From Gallionella sp. UBA4737 (GTDB taxonomy: Bacteria > Pseudomonadota > Gammaproteobacteria > Burkholderiales > Gallionellaceae): a stretch of DNA of 22,547 nt. Each line of letters starts with the position of its first letter. The first letter of the stretch is position 1. The notes below the pieces were generated by a model. That model made no database searches, was not told the DNA's origin, and worked only from the letters and a program-made list of their open reading frames with translations. The stretch spans positions 6,345 through 28,891 of the forward strand of contig DHIV01000124.1 of the NCBI GenBank assembly GCA_002403995.1, read 5' to 3'. The position numbers and the translations under genes are program-made. Positions 7,504 to 15,609 of the stretch are shown one piece after another.

Positions 7504-8426
7504 GAAAGCAACTTTGTGATGCTTTGGTGGCCCGAGCAACGAAATCCGGGACAGCCAAACCAGAGATGGTATTCCTTACCGGTGATTTGGGATTCATGGC
7601 GCTGGAGACACTGCAGCAGACCCTGGGATCAAGATTCATCAATGCCGGCGTGGCCGAGCAGAATATGGTTTCGGTAGCGGCCGGGCTGGCGCGGCAGAAC
7701 CTTGAAGTCTGGGTGTACAGCATTGCACCATTTTGCTATGCGCGGCCATTCGAGCAAATTCGAAACGATATTGCCTTCCATAATTTGCCGGTAAAGTTGA
7801 TCGGCAACGGAGGAGGGTATGGATACGGTGTGATGGGACCGACCCATCATGCGATCGAGGATTATGGGGTACTGTTGACCCTGCCCAACATGTCCGTCTA
7901 CGTTCCGGCGTTCGATGAGGACATGGACGCCGTGATTATGCGCGCTGGCGCTTCTTCCCGTCCTGCCTACATCCGGATGGGACGCGGCGAACCGCCCAAA
8001 GATTACACAGTGCCAGCCTATGCGCCATGGCGGCAGCTGACCAGCGGCGGCGGCCCTGTGGTGATCGCGGTGGGTCCGCTGGCGGGAACCTATATCGGGG
8101 CTTTCGAACGCTTGCCTGCGGAAAGACGCCCCAATCTCTGGATCGTCGCCGAACTTCCTATCGAACAAAATCCGTTGCCAGCCGAACTTTTGTCCCAGAT
8201 CGAGAAATCTTCCAGTCTGTGCGTTGCCGAAGAGCATGTGCGTCACGGCGGCTTCGCTTCCGAACTGATGTTGCACCTTGCCGAGAAAAATATTGCGGTG
8301 CGCCGTTTTCGCCACCTCTATGCGCGCGCGCATCATTTTGAACGGTACGGATCGCAAAATTTTCTGCGTAAGCAATCTGCTCTTGATGTGGACAGTATGC
8401 TTGCAATCCTACAAGGGGACTCCTGA
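7500..8426 (+). CDS. Transketolase, C-terminal subunit
   Basis: This 308-residue partner of the preceding gene has the pyrimidine-binding domain with RFINAGVAEQNM, in which E53 is the glutamate that activates thiamine diphosphate, then GPTHHAIEDYGVL, and a C-terminal Rossmann-like domain. The start ATG shares bases with the upstream TGA (ATGA), which keeps the two subunits in balance. The stop is two bases before the next gene, so the transketolase pair and the epimerase-GT2 fusion form one tight unit. The catalytic residues appear intact in both halves. The donor and acceptor sugars are unknown. Family relatives include split transketolases in sugar catabolism, but no kinase, isomerase or transporter for sugar use is nearby. 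Confidence 0.9.
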   Translation: MRKQLCDALVARATKSGTAKPEMVFLTGDLGFMALETLQQTLGSRFINAGVAEQNMVSVAAGLARQNLEVWVYSIAPFCYARPFEQIRNDIAFHNLPVKLIGNGGGYGYGVMGPTHHAIEDYGVLLTLPNMSVYVPAFDEDMDAVIMRAGASSRPAYIRMGRGEPPKDYTVPAYAPWRQLTSGGGPVVIAVGPLAGTYIGAFERLPAERRPNLWIVAELPIEQNPLPAELLSQIEKSSSLCVAEEHVRHGGFASELMLHLAEKNIAVRRFRHLYARAHHFERYGSQNFLRKQSALDVDSMLAILQGDS

Positions 8427-8428
8427 GC

Positions 8429-10393
8429 ATGTCTGATTTGCAAGCTTACATCCGCTCGCTGAGCGGGCCTGTTCTGGTCACGGGCGCATCGGGTTTTGTC
8501 GGTGCCAACCTGTACAAGATGCTCGCAGCCGTCCGCGGCGATGTCTACGCGGTCGTCAACCGGGAAAAAGGCTGGCGGCTTGCCGATGTCCATGACGAGC
8601 ACGTTATTGCGGTTGACCTCAACGATTTTGCGGCAACCAAGAATCTGGTCAACAGCGTAGCCCCGCAAACGGTCTTCGATTGTGTGGCCTATGGTGCCTA
8701 TTCGTTCGAGGAAGACACCAACCTGATCTACCAGACCAACTTTCAGGCTATCGTCAATCTGGTCAGCTTGCTTGCAGCAAAGCCCTTCGCCGCCTATATC
8801 CATGCGGGCAGTTCGTCCGAATATGGGACGAATTGCGCCGCTCCGTCCGAGGACAGCGTGTGCGAGCCGAACAGTCCTTATGCGGTGTCCAAGGTCGCGC
8901 TTGCAGGTTATCTGCGTTTCATGGGCAAACAGCGCGAATTTCCCTGCGCCAACCTGAGGCTTTACTCAGTCTATGGCCCGCTCGAAGATACTTCACGTTT
9001 GTTTCCGAACCTGCTGCGACAGGCGCTTGCCGGCAAGCTGCCTCCGTTCGTCGATGCGCGCACTTCGCGCGATTTCATTCATGTGGATGATGTCTGCGCG
9101 GCTTTCATCATGGCGGCGGCAAAAATGCATCCGGGAATATACGGGGAGAATTTCAATATCGGCACCGGAGTCAAGACCACCATAGCCGAACTGGCGGATG
9201 TCACGCGGCGCCTGTTCGGTGTGGAGGCAAAACCGCAGTTTGGCACCATGGAGGGGCGTGCCTGGGATCTGGCGGACTGGTATGCCGATCCGCGCAAGGC
9301 GATAGCACAGCTAGGCTGGAGACCCCTCGTCAAACTGGAAGAGGGCTTGCGTTCCATGTCAGTTTGGGTGACGCAACTCACCGATGAGGAAATGGTTTCG
9401 GCAACCAAAAAGAATATCAGCGAACGCAAGCGCAGTGTCTCTGCCATCATCGCCTGTTACAAGGATGTCCAGGCGATTCCCGTCATGCATCAGCGATTGA
9501 CGGATACCTTCCGCAAACTCGGTATCGATTATGAAATCATCTTTGTCAACGATTGCAGCCCAGACGACAGCGCGCAAGTGATCCGCGATATCAGTGCGAG
9601 AGATCCGCGCGTGATCGGCATTTCACACTCGCGCAATTTCGGTTCGCAGATGGCCTTCCGCAGCGGCATGGAGCTGTCGACCAAGGACGGCATCGTGCTG
9701 CTGGACGGCGACCTGCAGGACCCGCCGGAGCTGATCGAATCGTTTTACGCCAAGTGGGAAGAAGGTTACGACGTCATATACGGACGCCGCATCAAACGCG
9801 ATATGCCCTGGTACTGGGGGTTCATGTACAAGCTTTTTTACCGCGTCTTTGCGATGTTCAGCTATGTCAGTATCCCTCTCGATGCCGGTGATTTCTCATT
9901 GATGGATCGACGGGTCGTCGGCTGGTTGCTCAATTGCCCCGAGCGCGATCTGTTCGTGCGCGGTCTGCGCGCCTATGTCGGATTCAAGCAAACTGGCGTC
10001 GATTACGTGCGGCCAGAACGCATGTTCGGAATCTCAACGAACAGTTTGATCAAAAACATCGACTGGGCAAAGAAAGGCATCTTTTCATTCAGCAATGCGC
10101 CACTCACCATGCTCACTACCGTCGGCATCGTTTCGTTCGTGCTTTCCACGCTGGCAGCCTTCGTGGTTGTTTTGTTGCGGCTGTTCATCCCTGATATTGC
10201 GCCGCGCGGAGTTACAACCCTGTTGATCGCCATTCTGACGTTCGGTTCATTCAATCTGTTTGCTATCGGCCTGGTGGGGGAATATGTGGCAAAAATAATG
10301 GCGGAGGTCAAAGGCCGCCCGCGCTTGATACGATCCGCTTTGATCCGGAATGGCACTGCCACCGAACTTTTGCCTGATGGCAAAACTCGCTGA
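8429..10393 (+). CDS. Fusion protein: NAD-dependent sugar epimerase/dehydratase + GT2 polyprenyl-phosphate glycosyltransferase
   Basis: The 654-residue protein joins two enzymes. Residues 1 to about 315 form an extended short-chain dehydrogenase of the NDP-sugar epimerase/dehydratase/reductase type. It has G19-A-S-G22-F-V-G25 for NAD binding, S128-S130, and Y151-x3-K155, so the catalytic set is complete. Residues from about 335 form a DPM1/ArnC-like GT2 domain with IIACYKD, FVNDCSPDD, SRNFGSQMAF and D426-G-D428 followed by LQDPPE. Two membrane helices follow at about 555-625. No stop or frameshift lies between the halves, and the linker (about 315-335) is continuous. AAGGGGA precedes the ATG. 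The likely logic is that a nucleotide sugar is modified by the first domain and loaded onto polyprenyl phosphate by the second. Domain calls are firm; the sugar is unknown. Confidence 0.9.
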   Translation: MSDLQAYIRSLSGPVLVTGASGFVGANLYKMLAAVRGDVYAVVNREKGWRLADVHDEHVIAVDLNDFAATKNLVNSVAPQTVFDCVAYGAYSFEEDTNLIYQTNFQAIVNLVSLLAAKPFAAYIHAGSSSEYGTNCAAPSEDSVCEPNSPYAVSKVALAGYLRFMGKQREFPCANLRLYSVYGPLEDTSRLFPNLLRQALAGKLPPFVDARTSRDFIHVDDVCAAFIMAAAKMHPGIYGENFNIGTGVKTTIAELADVTRRLFGVEAKPQFGTMEGRAWDLADWYADPRKAIAQLGWRPLVKLEEGLRSMSVWVTQLTDEEMVSATKKNISERKRSVSAIIACYKDVQAIPVMHQRLTDTFRKLGIDYEIIFVNDCSPDDSAQVIRDISARDPRVIGISHSRNFGSQMAFRSGMELSTKDGIVLLDGDLQDPPELIESFYAKWEEGYDVIYGRRIKRDMPWYWGFMYKLFYRVFAMFSYVSIPLDAGDFSLMDRRVVGWLLNCPERDLFVRGLRAYVGFKQTGVDYVRPERMFGISTNSLIKNIDWAKKGIFSFSNAPLTMLTTVGIVSFVLSTLAAFVVVLLRLFIPDIAPRGVTTLLIAILTFGSFNLFAIGLVGEYVAKIMAEVKGRPRLIRSALIRNGTATELLPDGKTR

Positions 10394-10425
10394 GTCAGCA
10401 ATTCGTGGGAATAGCTGCCAGGCAA

Positions 10426-12399
10426 ATGAAGAGCAAGGTTAAAGAAACAGGGGCGAACAATGAAATTGATACCGACCTGAACCTTCTGAACATAAGATCT
10501 GACAGTGCATGGAACCTGTTCGAGATGGCGGTGCTTGCATTTGCCGCCGCTGGCCTGCTGTATTTCGGGTACTTTCAATTGGCTCCCTGGATATGGAGTC
10601 AGAACCTGCCGTTCAGGCCAGGAGAGATTGCTCTCTGGCAACTTCCGTGGATGGACGACCGGGATGGCATCGAATTGCATGCATTATATGCGCTGATGTT
10701 TCTCGACCTGTTCCTCGTATATATCCTGAGTCGCGGTTGGGACAGGCTTGCCGGAAAACCTGCCCGCTATTTTCTTGTTTTGCCAGTTGTGGTGGCGTGC
10801 GCGTTTATCGTCTCCATCGGCTTTCACCCGCCCATGAACACCTTGGCCGACCGTACGGTGCAGGATATTTTTGCGCGCGCGTTCACGGTAATGGCCGTGA
10901 TCCTGCCAATAATGGCATTGCTGTATTATCTGCAGCAGCGTTCAGAATACCGAGTGCTGGCGGCCGCGGCATTATTGCTGATCCCGGTCTGTTTTATTGC
11001 CACTGCGCCGATCGAGTGGTATGACTACTCATTCATTCTTGCCCCCGCTCTGCGCTTGCTTCACGGGGCGGGGGTTTCGGAAATCTACTTTCAGTACGAT
11101 CTTCTGCTTTCACTGATCGGCCTGGCATGGATGAAACTGCGGCTTGATCTGAATTCGTTTCAGGTTGTTGGCCAAGGCGCCTATTATCTGTTGCTGCTGG
11201 GCGCCTTTGCTTTTTCGCGGCGATGGTTTCTCGATAAGCGGCTTCCCGTCTTTCTGTTGATCGCATTGGTTCTGGTGCGCATTTATGCCGGGCCTGGCGA
11301 CGCCGTCCATTCCTTCCAGTTGACCCCGTTCCGCCTTGATATGTGGCTGATCCTGCTGATACTGGTGTATTTCAAGGGCCCGTATCATTGGAGCGCGGGG
11401 CTGTTCTGCGGATCGATGCTGTTGCTGCACCATAATTTCGGCATTATTTATAGCGCCGCTTATATTCAGTTGCTGCTGACACTTTGCGTGATCGAGACGG
11501 AAATGATTCCCGGCCATGCGATCAAGACCGCGTCATTGGCTCTGAGGATATTTTCTAAAAGAAATTTCCGTAACCTTGTCGTTATATTGGCCGGCGCCCT
11601 GGCTCAATATCTGCTCTTCAGGAATGCGCGCGTACAGGGCGATTTCGGCATTGCAAGTCTGGGAATCGGGTTCATTAGAATCGCATCAAATTCGTTTTAC
11701 TGGTATGTAGTGGCGCTGTCAGGTTTGGCGTTCGTGCTCCTGCTCAGGCTGCGTGCCAGGGTTCCCAACAACTATCTTGCGGCCGGTTTTTGCCTGATCT
11801 ATCTGGTGATCGGGAATTCACTCTATTTTTTTGGCAGGAGCCACGAAAACAACATCATCAATATTTCTGCCATCTTGCTGCTGCTGTTTTTTCTTTTACT
11901 GGATATTGCCGGCCGCTTTATCGGCAATGTTCCCCGAAAACCGGCAAAACTGTTCATCCACCGAAATCTCGCAATTATCGTTTCTCTGGCCTTCATTACA
12001 TCGATAACCATCTGGTATGGAGACAGCATCACCGATAAAGCGGCGACCCAGGCGCGTAATGCCGGCAAGGGGCAGTTCATTTATCCGTCGGAGGTGGCGG
12101 AGCCGGATGTCCTGAACACCATCGCTGAGGTTAGATCGGTCACTGGCGACAACCCTAAGGTCTATTTCATCGGCGATAACGATTTTTTATTGGATTATTA
12201 CGGTGGATATGCGCCGGTCGGCTATTACAATCCGGTGTATGCGTGGATATCAAAGCGTGAATTCAACAAGTTTTTGCAGGGATTGGCGGACCAGGGATAC
12301 TATCTGGTGGTTGATAATGGCCTTGCCAGAGAAGTGTTGTCGTCCATCAGTATTTCTAACTATAGATACATAGATGGAAGTTTGGTGGCTTGGAAATGA
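10426..12399 (+). CDS. Large polytopic membrane protein of unknown family
   Basis: From the ATG at 10426 the product has 657 residues; an in-frame GTG at 10405 would add seven but has no Shine-Dalgarno, whereas AGG lies just upstream of the ATG. An N-terminal charged segment of about 25 residues is followed by a dozen or so hydrophobic helices to about residue 550. A soluble, probably periplasmic, C-terminal domain of about 110 residues contains KVYFIGDNDFLLDYYGGY. A WMDDRDG motif follows the first helix, reminiscent of the acidic loop of GT-C enzymes. I do not recognise the family, and a glycosyltransferase role is inferred only from layout and position, 32 bp after the epimerase-GT2 fusion. 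It is likely cotranscribed with that gene. Confidence 0.75.
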   Translation: MKSKVKETGANNEIDTDLNLLNIRSDSAWNLFEMAVLAFAAAGLLYFGYFQLAPWIWSQNLPFRPGEIALWQLPWMDDRDGIELHALYALMFLDLFLVYILSRGWDRLAGKPARYFLVLPVVVACAFIVSIGFHPPMNTLADRTVQDIFARAFTVMAVILPIMALLYYLQQRSEYRVLAAAALLLIPVCFIATAPIEWYDYSFILAPALRLLHGAGVSEIYFQYDLLLSLIGLAWMKLRLDLNSFQVVGQGAYYLLLLGAFAFSRRWFLDKRLPVFLLIALVLVRIYAGPGDAVHSFQLTPFRLDMWLILLILVYFKGPYHWSAGLFCGSMLLLHHNFGIIYSAAYIQLLLTLCVIETEMIPGHAIKTASLALRIFSKRNFRNLVVILAGALAQYLLFRNARVQGDFGIASLGIGFIRIASNSFYWYVVALSGLAFVLLLRLRARVPNNYLAAGFCLIYLVIGNSLYFFGRSHENNIINISAILLLLFFLLLDIAGRFIGNVPRKPAKLFIHRNLAIIVSLAFITSITIWYGDSITDKAATQARNAGKGQFIYPSEVAEPDVLNTIAEVRSVTGDNPKVYFIGDNDFLLDYYGGYAPVGYYNPVYAWISKREFNKFLQGLADQGYYLVVDNGLAREVLSSISISNYRYIDGSLVAWK

Positions 12400-12521
12400 C
12401 ATATTCAATATTTTCCGGTAACACTGCTGAGCGGCAAAAATTATTTTGAACAGCCAGGTAGAGCTGGCGGAAGCCGCAGAAGCTATATCTCTGGCCTTGA
12501 CAACATGAGGGGGAGCAGACA

Positions 12522-13427
12522 ATGGGAGAGTCCAGAAATTGCCCGGTGTGCCATGCTGATTTCAAAAATGCAAAATTGTTTATCGAGAAAAACATCGACT
12601 CGGCCAAATTATCCGGATTCAGTTTTGCCTCGCGCAAGGAGCCGGAGTACATGTGCCACCGGCTGGTGCAATGCCCGAACTGCGGCTTGGTGTACGCTGA
12701 CCAACCTCCCGGTGAGGATGAACTCGCTCACGCTTACCATGTGGCTGACTATGATAGTTCGGAGGAAGCCAATGATGCGGCAGCATCCTATATTCGCGCC
12801 ATAAGGCCGACGTTTGGCGCGCTTGCACGGCGCCAGAGCGCACTGGAGATCGGTACGGGAACCGGCATTTTCCTCGAGTGCCTGTCGCGCGAGGGATTCA
12901 CAAATCTGGTCGGCATCGAGCCGTCATCTGCCGCAATTGCAGCAGCCCCGGAATATCGCAGGGCATGGATACGTGAAGGGATGTTTGATGAAAAGGACTT
13001 TGATCCCGAATCGTTCGACTTGATCTGTTGCTTCATGACCATGGAGCATGTGCGCGATCCGGGCATCATCGCGCATTCGGCGCTCCGGCTGCTGCGCCCG
13101 GGAGGGGCTTTCGTCACCGTGACGCACGACTACCGCAGCCCGATCAACCGGCTGCTCGGCAAGCGCTCGCCCATTATCGACATTGAACACATGCAGCTGT
13201 TTTCCAAACGCAGTGCGCGCCACCTTTTCGAGAGCGCCGGATATGCTGACGTCACGGTAAAGGCCTTCGTCAATACCTATTCGCTACGCTACTGGATGCG
13301 TCTGGCGCCGTTACCCCGCGGTATTAAATTGGCAATCTCCAGTCTGATGGCGTCTATTGGATTGGACAACGTCAAGCTTGGGGTAAACGTGGGTAATATT
13401 GTCACTACCGGCTTTAAGCGTGCCTGA
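12522..13427 (+). CDS. SAM-dependent methyltransferase with N-terminal zinc-type cysteine motifs
   Basis: The 301-residue protein starts with two cysteine pairs, C7-P-V-C10 and C51-P-N-C54-G, expected to bind one zinc. A class I methyltransferase domain follows. Motif I reads E109-I-G-T-G-T-G115, the acidic residue ending strand 2 lies in VGIEPSS, and FDLICCFMTMEHVRDP is typical of the Methyltransf_11/23 type. Sugar C-methyltransferases such as NovU and TylC3 have a comparable cysteine-motif-plus-SAM layout, so sugar methylation is a reasonable guess. O-methylation is an alternative. GAGGGGGAG six bases before the ATG is a strong ribosome-binding site. The 122-bp gap upstream contains no gene; a TTGACA at about 12497 is too close to the start codon to give a convincing promoter. 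Confidence 0.85.
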   Translation: MGESRNCPVCHADFKNAKLFIEKNIDSAKLSGFSFASRKEPEYMCHRLVQCPNCGLVYADQPPGEDELAHAYHVADYDSSEEANDAAASYIRAIRPTFGALARRQSALEIGTGTGIFLECLSREGFTNLVGIEPSSAAIAAAPEYRRAWIREGMFDEKDFDPESFDLICCFMTMEHVRDPGIIAHSALRLLRPGGAFVTVTHDYRSPINRLLGKRSPIIDIEHMQLFSKRSARHLFESAGYADVTVKAFVNTYSLRYWMRLAPLPRGIKLAISSLMASIGLDNVKLGVNVGNIVTTGFKRA

Positions 13428-13662
13428 CCAAATCCGCCCCCGTTTTCCCGGCTGTCATTTGCTATCCGCTATCTGTTTATCTCCGGTATTATCTCTGGTG
13501 TTAATTTTATGTTGATTGAGTTAATCTGCATACGGCTGGGCAGTAAAATATGGTCACAAGCAATCATTACATTTCCATTGGCGTTGCTTCCCCGTTTTTT
13601 CATGGTGCGATTTGTTTTCTTCTCGAAGTGAAGCGCTCACCAATTACATCGATGCTCCAAAA

Positions 13663-15582
13663 ATGAGACTGCCATCAGCACATCCCCGCATACGACAGCT
13701 TATGCCCGCGATGATTGTACTGGTCAGTGCTTTTGTTGCTGTTGGTGCCTACCTGCAGGCGTTCAACTACCCGTTTTTCTCTGACGACATATCCTATCTC
13801 CCCGAAAATACGAAGTTGATCGGGCTGCACTCGGCCGATCTGTGGCGCCTCTTTACCGAACCGTATAACTGTTGCTTTGAGTTCCTTCCTCTGAGGGATT
13901 TTTCCTACTGGCTCGACATCAGGCTGTTCGGATTAACTCCCTCCGCATCCAGGGGGCACAACATCATTTTGTATCTGCTCTGTTTGCCGCTGGTTTATGC
14001 TACGACTTTGGCCGTATGGAGATATTTCCGCCCGGCTGATGCCGCCGGCGCGCCATGGGCTGCGGCGGCAGTCACAGCATTATTTGCGCTGCATCCCGCT
14101 CTGGTCGAGTCCGTGGTATGGATCAGCGGACGCAAATACGTTCTTCCCAATCTGTTCGCCATGCTTGCGCTATGGCTTGCTGTCAGAGCCAGGCGGGAAC
14201 AGGGGCTTTCCGTGCCCCATGCTGCAGCAACCCTGGTTGCCTTTGTGGCGGTGATGCTCTCGAAGACATCGTATGTTGGTGTGGCGCCGCTTATCGCCCT
14301 GCTCTGGGTGCTTTTCTGGCTCGATATTCCGGCGCCGGGCAGGCGCCGATCCTTGTTGCTGTGGCCACTCGCCATATTGTTTCTGGCGGGGCTCCTGACC
14401 CTGATCTTTGTAGCTAAAAATGAAGGTTTTGATGGAATGCCGTTCTATTTTGGGATCGAGGCGGTTATACGGACATTCGCCGTGCTGGGGTGGATGGCCC
14501 GTCTCGCCGTCAGCCTGGGAAGCCGCCACTTTCTTTACCCGGTGTTCGAGGATCCGAACCTTTCTTTTATGGTTGCCATCGGTGTAGTGGTTCTGTTATC
14601 TGCCGCAGCAAGCGGATTATTGCTTCTGCGCAAGCGGTCCCTGGAAGGTTTTGCCCTGGCTGCCTTTCTGCTGCTCTGCATGCCATACATTCAACTGATG
14701 CCAAATCATCCGCCTTCGCTTGTTTCCGACCGTTATTTGGCACTGGCGGTGTGGCCGGCCATACTGCTTATTGTTGCTTTGCTGTGGCGCCTCAAACCAG
14801 TTCTGCGCATTGTTCTGCTGCTCGTCATTGCATTGTTATGGGGATTTCAGACCATTGAGCGCCCACGCGATTGGCGCAGTCTGGAGACACTGTATAACGC
14901 TGATCTGCACACCTACCCCGGATCCTATATGCCTGCCATGTATGAAATAAACAATGTCCAGTTGCCGCAAGGCTTATATCCTGAGGCATACAAGACGGCC
15001 AACAGTATTACCGTTCCAGAATTCCGTGAAGTCATGACCGATGTTATCAAGGCTGATTACGCTGTACATGTCGCCGTTTCTACGGGCAAACTCCAGGAAT
15101 CCATGTCCTTGCTCTGGGACCTTGGACCTGGTTATCAGCAACGTCCTATCCAGGCTGAATGGAACTCGTCGGTATTATTCTTTTACCGAAAGAATTTGGA
15201 AAGGCTTGTGAATGAATGGGAGATTCTGGCCAGGCGTTTTCCTGATGATGCGTCATTGCGCTACAACGCCGGGTTATGGATGTTGAGTGTCCATAAATCC
15301 AAGCACGCAGTAGCTCATTTGCGCGCTGCATCCGAGTCACAGCGCCTCCCTGAATCTGTGCGCGGGACAGCCTTCAGGAATCTTGGCCTTGCGCTGATTA
15401 ACTCGGGGAATGCCGCTGAAGCAGAAGCCCCATTACGCGCCGCATTGGAGCAGTCACCGCCAGACTATCGTGCTTATTGTCTGCTCTCAGGAGTGTATAA
15501 GCGGGCCGGGCGGACAGAGGAAGCTGTACGCGCAGCAGCAGACTGCCTTAGCCACGTACCAAATGATAATCAATTCGAATAA
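13663..15582 (+). CDS. TMTC-like GT-C membrane protein with C-terminal TPRs (first of two)
   Basis: The start is uncertain. An in-frame TTG at 13612 gives 656 residues; the ATG at 13663 gives 639 and places the first helix closer to the N-terminus. Neither has a clear Shine-Dalgarno. After helix one comes D41-D42 in FFSDDISYLPEN, then FLPLRDFSYWLD, and later LHPALVESVVWISGR. This is the signature of the TMTC/DUF1736-type proteins, whose eukaryotic members are protein O-mannosyltransferases. About ten helices are followed by roughly three tetratricopeptide repeats in the last 150 residues. Bacterial members are proposed glycosyltransferases acting outside the inner membrane, with TPRs holding the acceptor. 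It is followed after 27 bp by a second protein of the same type. The 184-183 bp stretch upstream holds no gene that I can see. Confidence 0.8.
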   Translation: MRLPSAHPRIRQLMPAMIVLVSAFVAVGAYLQAFNYPFFSDDISYLPENTKLIGLHSADLWRLFTEPYNCCFEFLPLRDFSYWLDIRLFGLTPSASRGHNIILYLLCLPLVYATTLAVWRYFRPADAAGAPWAAAAVTALFALHPALVESVVWISGRKYVLPNLFAMLALWLAVRARREQGLSVPHAAATLVAFVAVMLSKTSYVGVAPLIALLWVLFWLDIPAPGRRRSLLLWPLAILFLAGLLTLIFVAKNEGFDGMPFYFGIEAVIRTFAVLGWMARLAVSLGSRHFLYPVFEDPNLSFMVAIGVVVLLSAAASGLLLLRKRSLEGFALAAFLLLCMPYIQLMPNHPPSLVSDRYLALAVWPAILLIVALLWRLKPVLRIVLLLVIALLWGFQTIERPRDWRSLETLYNADLHTYPGSYMPAMYEINNVQLPQGLYPEAYKTANSITVPEFREVMTDVIKADYAVHVAVSTGKLQESMSLLWDLGPGYQQRPIQAEWNSSVLFFYRKNLERLVNEWEILARRFPDDASLRYNAGLWMLSVHKSKHAVAHLRAASESQRLPESVRGTAFRNLGLALINSGNAAEAEAPLRAALEQSPPDYRAYCLLSGVYKRAGRTEEAVRAAADCLSHVPNDNQFE

Positions 15583-15609
15583 TATAACCGGGATATTCAG
15601 GGGCCGCAG

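Noticed and set aside
6667..7539. Minus-strand open frame of 290 codons opposite the transketolase N-subunit
   Set aside because: It is antisense to a well-supported transketolase gene, has no motifs, and codon periodicity follows the plus strand.
7629..8375. Minus-strand open frame of 248 codons opposite the transketolase C-subunit
   Set aside because: Composition is shadow-like and no family is recognisable; the plus-strand gene explains the sequence.
12400..12521. Small hairpin (GCCAG/CTGGC) and TTGACA in the gap before the methyltransferase
   Set aside because: The stem is only five base pairs and TTGACA lies about 20 bases from the start codon, leaving no room for a -10 and leader.
13428..13662. 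Possible promoter and TTG start (13612) in the gap before the first TMTC-like gene
   Set aside because: No -35/-10 pair with good spacing and no Shine-Dalgarno for the TTG; the ATG at 13663 was preferred.
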